A stretch of DNA of 64,000 nucleotides from Baylisascaris procyonis (Eukaryota > Nematoda > Chromadorea > Rhabditida > Ascarididae), in NCBI GenBank assembly GCA_037389465.1, contig JAZARR010000221.1, positions 660,501 through 724,500 on the forward strand. Direction: 5' to 3'. Below, piece after piece: positions 24,101 to 49,600 of the stretch. Made by a program: the position numbers and the translations under genes. Under the pieces are notes generated by a model. The model was not told where the DNA came from and did not search any database. It worked only from the letters and a program-made list of their open reading frames with translations. Within the stretch, counting starts at the first letter, position 1, and each line of letters opens with the position of its first letter.

Positions 24101-25108
24101 TTTCTTTCGAGCTTGAAGACATCTCACAGGTTCATTTTAACTTTCGAATTTTCTGGTTTTTTGTTGACATCCAATCGCATGGTGAGCAGTTTTTACATTC
24201 AAATATCCGAGACTAATCGCTCTTGTCTGATTTTACTTTCCCCACAAGATCATGCCCATTTGGAGCTAGAAACGCTTCCGTTATCTTAGAGAAAAAAACA
24301 AGAACAACGTTGCAAAGAATGATAAGATGAAGTAGCAGCTCACCTTCCTTCTGGACCTATTCGAATGTTGAGAGTAGAACCAATTCTTGAAGATTTGAAC
24401 AATATTGGTGATATGTTGTCGCCGTATGGATTAGAAACTGGTGGATAGCTTTCGAGCACGACTCCATCACTCGTTGTGCCCGTTTTAACGTAACCACTTT
24501 TCGGTGGGAAATAGCATGCCGGTATGCCATACTGCAACAGAGCCGAAGATACCGTTTTTGAATGTGTTGAGAACAACGTTCTCCCAATGTAATGAAAAAG
24601 GAATATGTGTATATCATGCGTGTTTATGGAGAGTTAAACAATGCAGCAAGTTCTTGAAAAAAAACAGTCTGCAAACAGCAGATATAATTTAGATGTTTTT
24701 CAAGATGCTGATACAATCTTGGGACACTTCAGTCAGCTGTTGTTACGAAAGATAGGAGAGATAATACAGTTCTCTTTCAGCTGCAACAGATCTCACAACA
24801 GGATATTTCAGAATCAACTCGGTCTAATACAACAATGAACTGGATCTTGCGTCGATTACAACGGAAAAATTGTTCACGAACAAGGAGCAACCACGAGCAG
24901 TTACCACTTCAAACCTTTTCATAGGTGCCAAACGAAGAAATTTAAAACTCTCAGCTAGATAGTACAGAAATAATGAAGCATTAAGGTGCTTACTTCTGGC
25001 AAGCGATCATAAATACATCCCACTTGAGCACAACGACTCGCCAGTTGCGTGGTCCCGGGTGCAGGGAAACACTCAACTCTTTTATTCGGATCCACTGTCT
25101 CTGAATAC
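11966..25108 (-). CDS. GH31 module B (complete trefoil + alpha-glucosidase unit, e1-e19)
   Basis: Complete module of 2,715 nt (905 codons). Exons: e1 24994-25108, e2 24344-24531, e3 23812-23954, e4 22464-22561, e5 21167-21328, e6 20620-20781, e7 19445-19582, e8 18619-18738, e9 18090-18173, e10 17857-17964, e11 17270-17476, e12 16626-16777, e13 16161-16376, e14 15865-15978, e15 15307-15445, e16 14706-14847, e17 14265-14351, e18 13518-13651, e19 11966-12171. Beyond the catalytic barrel, the C-terminal beta domains are visible: WYSLRD (e16), [11 protein letters not shown] across e16/e17, LFWDDGES (e18) and the VNG segment of e19. Exon e15 is one codon shorter than in A, C and D, a deletion shared with E. 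The module is a mosaic: e13 end to e11 matches D almost exactly, and e11 to e7 matches E. No stop or frameshift was found in any exon. Both catalytic acids are present, so an active enzyme is expected. Confidence 0.9.
12172..13517 (-). other. Expanded e18/e19 intron of module B
   Basis: 1,346 bp, against 753 bp in C (26167-26919), 450 bp in D (40687-41136) and 166 bp in E (55013-55178). The extra sequence is probably an insertion between about 12400 and 13100. It holds only short open frames that I do not recognise, and repeated CTTCGATA words near 12997-13040. Confidence 0.45.
15194..15256 (+). other. tRNA-like remnant (possible tRNA-derived repeat)
   Basis: An A-box-like word (TAGCTCAATGATAAGG, 15201-15216) is followed by a B-box-like word (GGTTTGATTAC, 15239-15249). 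The spacing is about five bases shorter than in a normal tRNA, and the acceptor and anticodon stems pair poorly, so this is not a working tRNA. It lies in the e15/e16 intron of module B. Confidence 0.25.
16161..16376 (-). CDS. Exon e13 of module B: acid/base exon
   Basis: Acid/base Asp at 16328-16330 in GHWLGDN. The following helix differs from the other modules ([14 protein letters not shown]). GADICGF and the TFSR end are conserved, and the exon passes in phase into e14 (NHNDIGQ). Confidence 0.88.
16357..17575. repeat. Near-identical tract B (pairs with 44475-45693)
   Basis: It covers the end of e13, e12, e11 and their introns at an offset of 28,118, with very few differences. Long intron blocks (16440-17230) look identical by eye. 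Confidence 0.8.
17270..17476 (-). CDS. Exon e11 of module B: catalytic nucleophile exon
   Basis: Nucleophile Asp at 17450-17452 in WIDMNEP. The end reads YEHDAEK, as in D and E. It lies at the seam of two mosaic tracts: to its left the sequence matches D, to its right it matches E. Confidence 0.88.
19445..19582 (-). CDS. Exon e7 of module B, ending at a GC donor
   Basis: It starts LCKYGY, carries YADIDHMD and DFT, and ends LGQ. The next bases are GCATAG, so reading through would stop one codon later. That rules out a longer exon and supports the GC donor. Confidence 0.82.
24994..25108 (-). CDS. Exon e1 of module B: first part of the trefoil domain
   Basis: Acceptor TTATAG, then G as the first base, and donor GTAAGC. 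It reads RVEC, SRC and GCIYD, and then YGIPACYFP from e2. It has the same four-cysteine pattern as module A. It ends in RLPE where A and D have YWAD and RWSD. Confidence 0.85.
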
Positions 25109-25960
25109 CTATAATCGGTAGCTTTCACAAAGACATTCTAGCGTCACGTTGGTGTTGGCTCATTTCAATGAAGTCTAGCTCCCTCACGCCATCAGGCAAT
25201 CTTTCTCGCTCATTTTTTATTTATTCTCTCTACGCCGACGTCTCAAGCGGATAGGGTTACTCCCTTTTATTGCATTCACTTGCGCAAGAAGCAATGGAAA
25301 ATCAAAACACCAATGTGAACACGGCCGAAAAGGAAGTGCTTACGACGTATTTGCCTACCTTCATTTCATCCTAACAGTTAACACTGCCTTTTCGAGGTCT
25401 TCGCAGGACTTTAAAAGTGAATACAAAAGCACTGGCAATAACTCCAATCATCATCCGTTATCTATAATAGTATTCGATTCTATGGCTTCACCGCGCGCAA
25501 CCGAAAGCCACCAAGAACTAAACGAACATCATTTGAAAAGGTCATTACGCCGTAGACCGTTGTGGATTTCCAAGAGCACAACATTCTCGGGTTGCTTTGA
25601 ACAAAACGGCTACGCTATTTCATGTTGTCGGCTAAATTTTAAAGGCGATACCCATGTCTCAAACGCATAGGAAGAAATGGCGATTTCGGATATGTCAACA
25701 GTTCATCATATTCAATTTGGAGACTGACGTGATGGGATGTGCCGGATACTTCAAGTTCTCTCGACTCCACCAATGCATTTAATGCGCATCCATGCTCACA
25801 GCGCATACAACTAGAATTTCAAACTATTAAATCTCACCTATGAGGCCAGCAACACTTTCAAAACTGCACGACCTATGATTGTAAAGACTATTCGTAGATG
25901 TTTTTCGGAATGCGTTTACACAGTGGATAGGAGCTTGTGAAGGTAATAGAATCGACTTAC
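25109..25960 (-). other. Linker intron between modules C and B
   Basis: 852 bp, the shortest module junction. It shares a short block near 25555-25600 with the C/D (near 40075-40115) and D/E (near 54295-54325) linkers, so the linker introns are related by descent. TTTATT words near 25220-25270 would be AATAAA on the gene strand, but they lie close to e1-B, and I do not take them as evidence for a 3' end. Confidence 0.55.
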
Positions 25961-38734
<12,774 letters not shown>

Positions 38735-39065
38735 CTGCAACGAGCACTTTTCCTGAAGACACTCTGGCTCCACGTCGGTATCAGCTTATTTCAACGCATA
38801 CTATTTTCTTCAGGCCTTTAGACAATCTTTCCCACTTATATTTGTGCATCTCCTTCCCCATGTTCCGACAGCCTCAACGTTACTCTGTGTCACTCCATTT
38901 ACTAGCGACAAATGGGAATGGGCCAAGCGGAAGGACTGAGAGATAAGGAGGAAGTAGCTACAACTTTTCCTCTCCCTATTTTCGTTTGCCTAGGCAGCCA
39001 ACACTGTCTTTATGAAGTATCAGCGCTTCTTTTCAGCAGATAGCACATGAACAAGAAAATATTTA

Positions 39066-39272
39066 TATGAAGAACATGAAGGACATGAGAGTCAAATCAA
39101 TGTTGTTGATGAAGAAAGATGATGTGACCTCAACAACATCGGCTCATCAAGCTGTAACCTCAAATTTAGGAAGCACTCGAGTGGATAATTCTGGATCGCT
39201 TCAGCAAAGACTTCAACATATTCACAAGCAGACAAGAGGCAACTTTTCGGGAAAAGATACTCAACGATCGAT
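39066..39272. repeat. Linker block shared with 53006-53212
   Basis: About 207 bp that look identical by eye between the two linker introns at an offset of 13,940, with clearly diverged flanks. Both strands are open in one frame over part of it. Neither reading matches anything I recognise. Confidence 0.75.
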
Positions 39273-39602
39273 AACCTGCATTTATTTTGAGAATTGATAG
39301 AAAAATGCAAGAAATACGTCTCTGTCTCGCATTCGGCATTTAAAAAAGCTTCAATTCAGTTTCAGTGGACATAATTGAAATGTTTACTCAGCAATGCCGC
39401 GGGATGTTCAAAAGCCGAATAAGCGAATATCGATGGATCTACACAATCAAAGAGCAATGTGACGTGCGTAGACCCGATCGAGGTGGTACAAGTTATATAT
39501 CACGTATCTGCCCACCTATCAACCCGATATATTCATTAATTCTTCTTACAGCACACTAGTAGATGTCTTGGCTGTTGAATTAAACTCCACTTAAGAACTA
39601 AA

Positions 39603-39638
39603 GAGATAATTATTCGCATGCACGCGAATAATTATCTC
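39603..39638. repeat. Perfect 15-bp inverted repeat with 6-base loop
   Basis: The left arm GAGATAATTATTCGC (39603-39617) and its exact reverse complement (39624-39638) flank ATGCAC. It lies inside the D/C linker intron. It may be the core of a small palindromic element. Confidence 0.9.
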
Positions 39639-40480
39639 CATTCAATCCGCCACATATCATTGCTGCTTATTCCCTGTAATGACTGCGTCTTGTTTGTTTT
39701 ACCCTCAAGAAATGTGGAGCATCAGAAAGTACAAAATCGATCCATTCGATTGGGCCCTCAACATTCGCTGCAGCGCAACAGCTGTCTGAATAAACTCAAA
39801 CGATTGTAGAGACGAGAGGCAGTAGTCATCAGAAATTGCCGTCAAAAAGTTCAATCAGCAACAAGCGCATGCTGATCTAAGATCTGACGTGCAAAAAGGG
39901 AGCGATAATACTTCGCCGAAAAAGCTATATCCATGTTTCTAAAAGTACACGCAGCTTAACATGCCCTGGCAGAACTTTGAAGATTCATAGAAAAGCACGC
40001 GAGCAGAACTTTACTGGATGTCACTAAGGGCACGAAGAACTGGATGGATTTCATTGGAGCTGCCATTAAGTCATAGACCGTTGTGGGTTCCCAAGAATAC
40101 AACATTCCATTGTTGCTCCCAACAAGAGGGTCAAGTTGTTTCAATTTTCGCTCACTCAGTTCTAGAGGCGATCACTGTGCCTTTAACTCATATATACAGA
40201 TGTGATTTCGATTGAATCATCATTTTCAATCATGGGGGCTGAAATGGTCGGAGTGTCAAACAATTCAGATAGATCCGTCAAGGTTATTATCTCACTGATC
40301 GCCCGTTCGTGCTCACAGTTTCGACGTTCGTCTAGGAAACCAAACCCGAGTTAGTGAAGACCATGGAGGTGCATAATCTTTTGGCATTGCGGGACTCACT
40401 AGAATTGAAACCATTTGTAGACATGTGTTGGATCGCGCTTTTAGAACGGATGGGAACTTCGTGGAATGAAATCGACTTAC

Positions 40481-40686
40481 GTGTTCGACCAGATGATCGA
40501 TTTGCCAACAGTTGTGATGTTGAGAAGATTTGTGCAATTGATAGAAATAATTTTTCTAACGGAGTCATAGCTGGCGCAATATATCAGCGGGCGTGGGTAG
40601 TTGTTGACCTTAGCGGATCCAAAATTTGGTGTTCTATCATAGCCGAAAATCTCGACCACATTCAACGGTGGTATTGTTCGATTTGC
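40481..40686 (-). CDS. Exon e19 of module D: last beta-domain exon and linker to module C
   Basis: It is the most diverged e19 ([29 protein letters not shown]) but has the same length and the same donor, GTAAGTCGAT. A longer opposite-strand reading frame covers it and is treated as a shadow. Confidence 0.85.
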
Positions 40687-43600
40687 CTGCAACGAATTGC
40701 GATCCTTCTTCATAGCAATGTGAAATGGCAGAGTCACTTTAAGAGATCAAATATAAAACAGCGCTTGAACCATTTTTTGTCCTTAACTTCATTAAACCAA
40801 TATCCCCAAAAAACGCAATGTTGGGCCATCCTGAACAGCAGGAGAACATATGAAAGAGCGCATGCTCATATCACATGAGATTTAGCACAGTGAGCAAATC
40901 TTCAGCAAATTACACTGTAATGTCTGTTTAAACTATGAACCTTTAAACATATTCAGCAGATTTGCTCGAGACCTGCTTAACGCCAAAATGTATAGGAAAT
41001 CGACAGCCTTGCAGCAAGATCTTACATGGGATAAAGGGTGTGCAATACATCTGGAATTGATAAACGGGTTTCGAAGAAAATATTCAATCAATTTGAAATA
41101 TGTCTTTGCTATATTGAGCGAAACGATCTCGCATACCGAATTGCCCGTGACCGTAAACTCCGCATGTGTTGTGTTGACGCGGAATTTAAATTGATAGATA
41201 TTGCAACAGTTCGGCGCAATCGGACTTTCACCGTCGTCCCAAAACAGTGAACCTGACGCTTCCTCCTTTTCTGAAGCACGTATAATTACCGTCAAACGCA
41301 AATATGGCGGAAGTTTACAACAATGGCATAATGGTTTCATAGAGGGAATTAGAAGTTGAGACAATGCGGCCGCGAGCCTTTGTATGATACACACTTCCAT
41401 TTGTCTGCTCTTCATGATGAATCGGTTGCAAAGACGTCGAAAATCAATCAGAAAACGTCAACACTGTGATTTCCTCCGAAACCGATTGCGTGAGCTAATC
41501 CTCATCTAGGAAACTCACAGACCTTGGTCATTTTAGCTCTCCCGCTGAACCCGTCTCCTTCACTCCTCTTTCAAATGAACTCAGGGAAATGACAGCAGAT
41601 GTGACAAACAACCCTTTAAATGATTTGTCGTAGTGACGATTGCTAACATCGCATCTGGGTTGCTATTAAGCTCCTAACATCCGAACTCGTATACTTAGAA
41701 GTCTCATGCAGCTGTCGTTGAATCAGCAACCTGGCCAGCAAATACATTTGCCCTACTTAGAAGTTTGTCATGCGAGGACTTTTTAGCTACTCCCCGCCAC
41801 CTTTGGAGAACTTTTAAAGATTAAAGAACTTTTACAGATCCCCGGTGTTCGTTGAGCATGATCACAAATCTATGCCACAGCCGATTGCAGAATCGTGACA
41901 TCGCCCACAGGATATCCGCTGATGTCACCCGCATCATTTTGGAGAAATAATGCGCTATTAATCAAAAGAAGAACAATAAATAGAAGAATTTGATTACTGG
42001 TACCATTGAGAGCGATGACAAGCTCGAGAGGATTCTTGCGCGAGGCGATCGTCGTCATTTCAGGATCCTGACGTGGAATGATGCATCCACCTAAGGCAGT
42101 TGAATGAGAAAAGCAAACGCTGACATACCTAGGCATCGAAATATTGATAACATGATACCCGCAACATTGCAGAATCTTCAGCTACCTCTCAAAGGTGGTG
42201 CCACTACACGTCATGATCACCTGTACTATTTCTCTTCTTCGTTAATTTTAAAGCAAACTTCACTTTACCACATATTCACCGTTGATGGGTCTAACCCCAA
42301 CTTCAGGCATTCGAGATCGTCTGTTTGAAATGTCAGCACTCATGCACAACTCTTACCAATCAGTTGCTTCCCATCGTCAATGGACTGTCCATATAAACAA
42401 CGACCTTTTCCGCTTCGCTCAGAAACACCAACAATTTTGCGAAATAAGCAAAAACACCAAAACTATGATGCCCCTAAGCCATGCCATATATTCAGTTTCG
42501 ACAGAAATGAAGGGTTTGGCAAAAGCGTTTTCAAACTTTTTTGCTCGGAATGCATTTTTTAAAAGTGACCTCAGCGCCTCCGGAAATAAGGTAGTAGGTA
42601 GAACGTGCTGCCATTTCGTAACTCACCGATCACCTCAGCTCACTTTTTTAAACGGTTTTGGTAAGCTGAATTTTTAAAGCCTTTTATTGCAGCGTTCGTC
42701 CTAACTCGCTAAGTGTTTAGGCTAAGTTCGAGCATGGACATCTGCTTGCAGTCACGGAAATAAGCAAGATCGGCACACCTCTAATGAACACTGGAGGGAG
42801 CTGATCAATCGGAGCGCTGAGGAGCGTGAAGCCGGGTTCAGTCTTCACACCGTAGTCGCCATCCCTTAATGAATACCACACGGCCGCTTGTGGCAAATAT
42901 GCGTACACCTCTTCCGATTGCTAAGAAAGAAACCTTTATCTGAGAATTTCCCTTGCATGCGTTTGTTCCTGCACGCCGACGGAACAAGGCTGATATACAC
43001 GATCCATGCAAGCAAAATAGTAATAGACCTTTGGTATGTTCATGAAATACGCAGCTACACCTTCCATTTGGTTAGATGAATTGTTTCCAAAATTAACTCT
43101 GAACTTGGCAAGGACGTGAAAATCAATGCTGCATACGTTCGTCCTGTAAGTGTTGGCAAATAATGTTTCCACAGATATTTTCGCAAAATAGCTACTCATC
43201 TTCCTACTGCTACTTTTGACTTGTTCCTCATGTTGATGATAGGCTGTTTTGCACATCCCCAACAGGTCACTGTGGACTCCTACAGAAACACATTTACGCT
43301 CAGACTGCCATGTTCTTGGCCCAATAGCTTATGTGGAAAGCATGTTGGAACGTTCAGCTGGAACATTTCTTCGCACCCATCAATATTTATGTGCCTTTGC
43401 GGCAACAAAATACAAGCGGTAAAAGAAGTCACCTGTCGTAGGACCGGCGCAATTAGCATTGCCTCTCCCCACATGAACTGCTCATAATTCGCATGAGCAG
43501 CTTCATCGTTTGGAAACTCGAAGAATAGTGGTCGAACAACCGTGCTTCCAGTTGTTGCAGCAAGGTAATGAAGCCTAAACTTCGTGAAATTCATTCATTG

Positions 43601-46600
43601 GGAAAATTTCGCTGCTGGGAACGATGCATACGCCATTCATTTAGTAATCATTGGAGCTTCTTCACACCTTTATTCTTCGTCAAACCCTTCAATTTCCATC
43701 CAAGGTGCATCGAACAGTAGTTCTACCCAAAGGCATTTGTTGGCTAGCCGCCTACAATTTGAGATTAAAATGCAAATGGGACTCGAATATAAAACAGTGG
43801 AATGACAAGTATTCAGATTCTTCCGATATGTGTTTGAAAAAGTCGAATGGAGTGGTTTCGCGCTCCAAAAAGAGCTAGTCGTTGTGCGTGGATCAACAGC
43901 AACAGTCATCCTGCACGTTCCTCGGTCCTTACCACTGAAGGATGTAAAAACCAAGAAAGGGTTAAAAGAAGTACGCACGTGTAAAGATATGGCAGGTAGC
44001 GATATCTGAAGAGATAAACTTGGCGTGTGGCAGCTGCGACCGATGACCAAGCCGCTGGGTCTTGTCGAACTTGTCCAATATCATTGTGGTTTCTGAAAAA
44101 ATTAGTAACCTTTCCAATAAGCATCATACGAATTATCGAAGCACCATGAAAAAAATCGCATAACGTCTAAAATAGACGCTCCCATTCACTTAATAAGATG
44201 GTTCGTACAAACGAGTGAGGCGATTTCCGTTTGGACAAGAAACGGAAATGCTTCAACAAAGGTACTTTCAAACATTACCGCGAGAATGTGTAAAAAGCGC
44301 CAAGCTGATGCCAACGGAGACACAACTCTTCTGTTGTGTTTCCACGGAATCCACAGATATCAGCACCGACGTATGGGATACCGAACATGCTGAACTCCTG
44401 GATGCCAACAACGGAGACTTGGAGATCTCCCCATGCTGCCAAATTGTCTCCGAGCCAGTGTCCTGCATAGCGACCACCAGATGGGAAAGACGAGCTGAAA
44501 ATTAATTTAGGCGATTAAATGAGGAAATCCTTGCAAATGATCTGCAACCTGACTTACAAATGAAAATATGTGAGCTATTATTCGGACCGTGGAAGACCTT
44601 AAGAAGTCGCACCACTAAAATATGGAATCGAAATAACGATCAAGAGAAAACTCTGGAAACGATCTAATACTCCTGCAAGTCGAAAAAGGCAAAATTTTGC
44701 GGATACACTCAGTTATCTTTCCAGTCTCCTATCTCAAGCTTACCGAGTTAGCACGAGAGGGCGTTTTGATGTCGCCGCTTCCATTCCCGCTCGTGTGGCA
44801 ATGCTTTCGTAAAATCCGTAAAGACTTTTCGTATCGTAGATTCTGCCCGCATTGGTCGTGCCCAGCATACACAATGTTTTCGATGAAAGATAGCTCTGAA
44901 ATATTATAACGACCTCAAAGTTAAGCATATCACTAACGGTGTCTGCATATCTGCATCCACTTTGCTGGTTGCTTTCTGCACCCTACCATAACCAACTCTG
45001 TCCTCATCTTAACATTGTTGTGCTGATAGTACGGAGTTGTCCAATTCTGTGTTAAAAACCCTATCAAAGTTGGAATCTACTCAATAACCAATGGAAAACA
45101 GCAGAAAACGTTAACATGACCGAGAGAGTTGCTCTATGAAACATCGATAAGTGACCATTTGCCACCTGTATCCACCTCATCCGACCGATTCGAGTTTAAA
45201 GCGCATAGACTAGCAGGAGCTTTGAGCTCTGCAATTGCCGATGAAGAGATATAAACTGGCACAACAGCATAAGCTTTGCAGCTATCGATTCTGTTCTAAC
45301 CAAACGACAGCATACCACGATCCGAAACGGTCAGCTGCATGTGAGCGCAATATCGAGTAATAAAGAATGAACCTATTTTTATCATACCTTTTCAGCGTCA
45401 TGCTCATAGACGAAAACGTTGTATGTTTCATAAGGTGGCATGTCATACTTCGAGTCAGAACCGTTCAAGGGACACATCAACGGCGCTATATACGGGCGAT
45501 CGCTGTGGTTCGGCGTAACCGGCTGTGTGTCATTCTCATTCGTGCCAATATTTGTGGGCTCGTTCATATCTATCCACATACCATCAAAGCCCACCTTCAA
45601 ATAATTCATTGCAACAACTTCTATAAACAATATGAATCTTGTGGTTATGATTTCAAAAAAGGATCTTCGCATGTCCATTCGTTTAGAGGACTGTAAATAT
45701 CACTGAAGATAAAGTAATAAGTGGATGCTTCTATCAGAAAATTCGTACAGCAAAACGTGAATGAGATCAATTTACGCCTTGTTTGCCAAAAATGCGTTCA
45801 TACAGTTACACATTCCAAGGCATCGTGCGAAATTTAGCGGGTGCGAAAGGTGGAAGCTAACATTTCCCTTCACAATTTTTCTACATTAAAAGACGTCAGC
45901 AGGAAAAGCGACGAAACATCCACAGAAAGTATGAACCAAATGATAAGAACGGAGAGAAATAGAAAACACAATGTAACCTGAGCATGGAATTGCACAATCT
46001 CGTCCTTCCACCATCTTTGCGTTTCTGAAGCCGTGAAGTCGGGAAAAGCAACATGCTTCAATGGCCATACAGTACCAAGCATTATCTGAAAGGGAGTCTT
46101 CGTGAGTTCAGTTCTACAGCTTCGATGCTAATTGTCGGCGTGTGAAGTCACTATATTACTGAATGTCTGAACTGCTCTCAATGCCTTCCCAATCAAAATA
46201 AAAAGCAACCTTTGTGTTGTTGACAAGAGGATAGAGATCCTGAGTCGCTCGCGGTACTTGGTCATCTCGCTCCCATTCAACAAACTTTGCGTTCTGAAAA
46301 GCAGCCAATGTGACTTTGTGGATAAACAGATTCTTTTGAGCAAGAGATTCGAATATTTTTGTGCGTTTATAGGTTATGTTTAGAAGCAAAAGTGTTATCA
46401 AGTCCGAATCATTATTCAAAGGAAGTTCTAACAAACAATTGCAGCAGACACTGCCAACACAGTATGACGCAAGATGTCCATTGGTTTGCACGCACTTAAG
46501 CATTACAGCCGAATCTACAGATTAACCTATCAGTTTCTCATTTCTGTGTACTCTTTAGACATTGTTTCTGCCAAATGACGCTTACATGTCACTCCAACGT

Positions 46601-49600
46601 CGGTACGTTATTGAATGCCACCAGTGCTATATGTTATTGAAACCGGTATGTGAATCCCATACTGCGCGAAGGAGCATAGAGAAAGTCTGCCGCAATTTGC
46701 TCCCCGCTGAACCAACTCGCAACTATCATCAGAGACAGCGATAAAGGACCACTGCTGTTTCCACAAATCATGGCAATACTTCAGCTGAAGGAAAATGTAA
46801 ATGCTGCGATCACAGAGTCCTACTTAATTTGGATTCAATGAGAAGCTCACAAATCACTATTGAACGATAAAGAGGATACCGCGTTAATGCCCCTTTGGAA
46901 CGGCTCGCTGTCCACTTGTATAGCCGGATCAAAGATGAGAATGGCGTGCATTGACTGGTTGTGGAGTTGCTCTATATAAGTCGGTAGTTCAGTCCAGTTC
47001 TACAAAAAAGGGAATAGTGAACTATTAAATGAAACACTGCTTTGTGGAGAGCACCGCATCTGTCTGTGTTTCTGCTGCTGTATAACAAAATTCACCCACC
47101 GTTTCAGCTCAGTGAACCATGCTATTCGATGAAAGTGAAGTTTAAGCTTCTCTGCAATTTGCGCTTCCTGGCAAAACCTAGTTGAGTTCTGAATAAACTC
47201 AAAAGCTTGTTTCCTCTCCGGTTATACAATCAATCCTCCGTCAAAAGTTGCAAGTAAAAAAGAATATGCGAAATAACATTTCCGTGTATCAGGTGGTTCG
47301 ACCCTCTTCTCAAAGCTCAAACAAAGAACTGTTTTATCAGGTCTCGGCGAAATCCGTGCAATTTGCTGGCACCATAAAGCGCACATGATTTCTTCTAAAA
47401 TTCACAAATCAACGCCAGTTTCTGAGAAAGTAGGCATTAGTCACATCCGTCGGATGGTTTTACTCTTAAACACTGACTGAATGAGAATGCCGAACAATTA
47501 TAGATATATAGATAGATGAACCACACATCGTTCGTCACAGTCTTAACGTTGTCGCCAAGTTATTTTGAGGAACGAATTACTCAGAGTGCACAAAAGAGAT
47601 GATTTATCGCTTTCCGCGGAAACCTTCAACAGCATTTTCCTAGGGAGCTGACGCATAAACGTCTATCTTCGCTAAGTCTGTTCATAGACACATTTTGCCT
47701 CATTATGCCGAGCAAGATTTAGCTTGTTGAATAGTCGGTGTCCTTGCGCATAGTGTACTTCCTCATTTTTGAATGATAATAAAGAAGTCTATGCCTGTCC
47801 AAGAGTGAAGTCCTGGTACAAGTCCATGTGGTCGATATCTGCGTAGACGACGTCGAGTGGAATCCCAGCTTGCTGTACAGCAGAAATAGTCTCATTCAGT
47901 TCCGCCAAACTATTATATCCATACTTGCAGAGCTGAAAAAAAAAATGCGTTAGATGGTATCCGATCATCGAAATTTATCGGCATCTAACTGCCATCGCGA
48001 GTACATCCGATACCGTTGACCTTTTAAGTAAAACCTCCCACCCGAGTATATCAGATAATCCAGCCGCAGTTGCTGGTAAATTGAACTTCGGCTCTCCTAA
48101 ACCAGAAAGCTCGAATGTGAATCCAAATCTACTCATCAAACTCGTTTTGAGTGGTTATTTATGCATATTTGTCCGAAAAGAATTATTGGTGGATGTCTGA
48201 TTAAAAGCTTAATTTTAATCCGCTGCATTTCTGTTGCTGGGATGCTCCCTAGTGGTAACCACGGTTTATCTGCTGTAGACTTGGAATCGCCTGGTTTCGC
48301 GATCTTTCTGACTAGAAAACTCCGACTAGCGTGACTTTCAGAGTCTTTGCGATAATTGCAAGTGGTGCATAGACGAACCACTTCACAAGGCGACCTTTCC
48401 AATCCCATATAGTTTACATCCTCACTTGGGAAATCCACTCTCCAAAATAAATTCTCTTTTGAGCAGCCACGGCGTGACGCTCAACGTAAAATCCAGAGCC
48501 GATATGGCTTATAGTGAATACGCCAACGTTTCAGATGAGAATCGGTAGTGTTCACTCAGCGTTTCATCCAGTTTTTCGCTGTGTTCCCACGAGAACTGTA
48601 TTGAAACCAATACCGTACGTACAGACAATATTTCTCTCAAATCTTGTTCTCCTTTCAAATATTCCGCCTCTGAATACTATTCCTCTAACAGCGAATAGGA
48701 CATCCGGCTGGAAATCTATGAGTCAATGAAATGTATAAGCTTGAATCTGACTTGATTCTTCAAGATCCCCGCTTTACACCATTTTGGTTTTCAATATTTT
48801 TGTTGAGAGGGTCCTTGGTCGGGAGATGGATTTGAGATTGCCAAACTCTGTCACGCATAGAGCTTTAGACAGCTTGCGCCTCCGCAAAGTCGACAAATCC
48901 TGATCACCTGCATCAATTGGCGATCATCACAATAAACTGTGATGTCTCCTCCTTCTGGTCATTTGTGTCTGATGTTACTAATGTTTGCTTCCTGCTACAA
49001 TCGTTATATAAACTTCTATCAAATCTTTAAAAACTTGCTGTTGAATCCTTCCACAAAAATTCATACCTTCCCCCGAAATGTCTTTAAGGTCTTAATAAAT
49101 TGTTTTTGAATAAAAGTGATCAGAAGCTTGATGTATCAAATTGAAACGCACCTGATAACCAAATGCCCAATAGGGAGGAAGAGCCGGTTTGCCGACAAGG
49201 GCGGCATACTGTCGAACGACGTCTTCAGGATAAGGTCCAGGGAAGAAGTAGATGTCAAGCATTCCACCAATCGTACGGTAAACAATATGCGGCGCAGGAC
49301 CAATCATCAACTCCTGAAATAAACGGCGCCTCTTCATGAAGCATTTGCGAATACAGCCCTTTTCTACCTTCCGAAGATAATGAGCATATGGCTGTCACCG
49401 GCTCATAATCCCCGTAATCAAACAGCCACTCAACAGAGAATACCCTATGGGCACCTAAAAGAAAACAGAAATGCTTAGGTGTCAGTAGCGTAATGCATCA
49501 GAAGTAGATGAAGAAGAACACAAGTTGTCTTCCATTACGCTGTGAGGCCTAGTAAGCGAGAGTCTCGACAAAAACCGTATTGTTACTGAGATAAATAGCA

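Larger units (their letters stand above)
38735..40480 (-). other. Linker intron between modules D and C
   Basis: 1,746 bp. It holds a block at 39066-39272 that looks identical to 53006-53212 in the D/E linker, and a perfect hairpin at 39603-39638. No module exon was seen. Confidence 0.55.

Noticed and set aside
40354..40878. Longest plus-strand reading frame (174 codons)
   Set aside because: It lies opposite e19 of module D, whose minus-strand frame aligns with the e19 of B, C and E. The plus frame has no counterpart in those modules.
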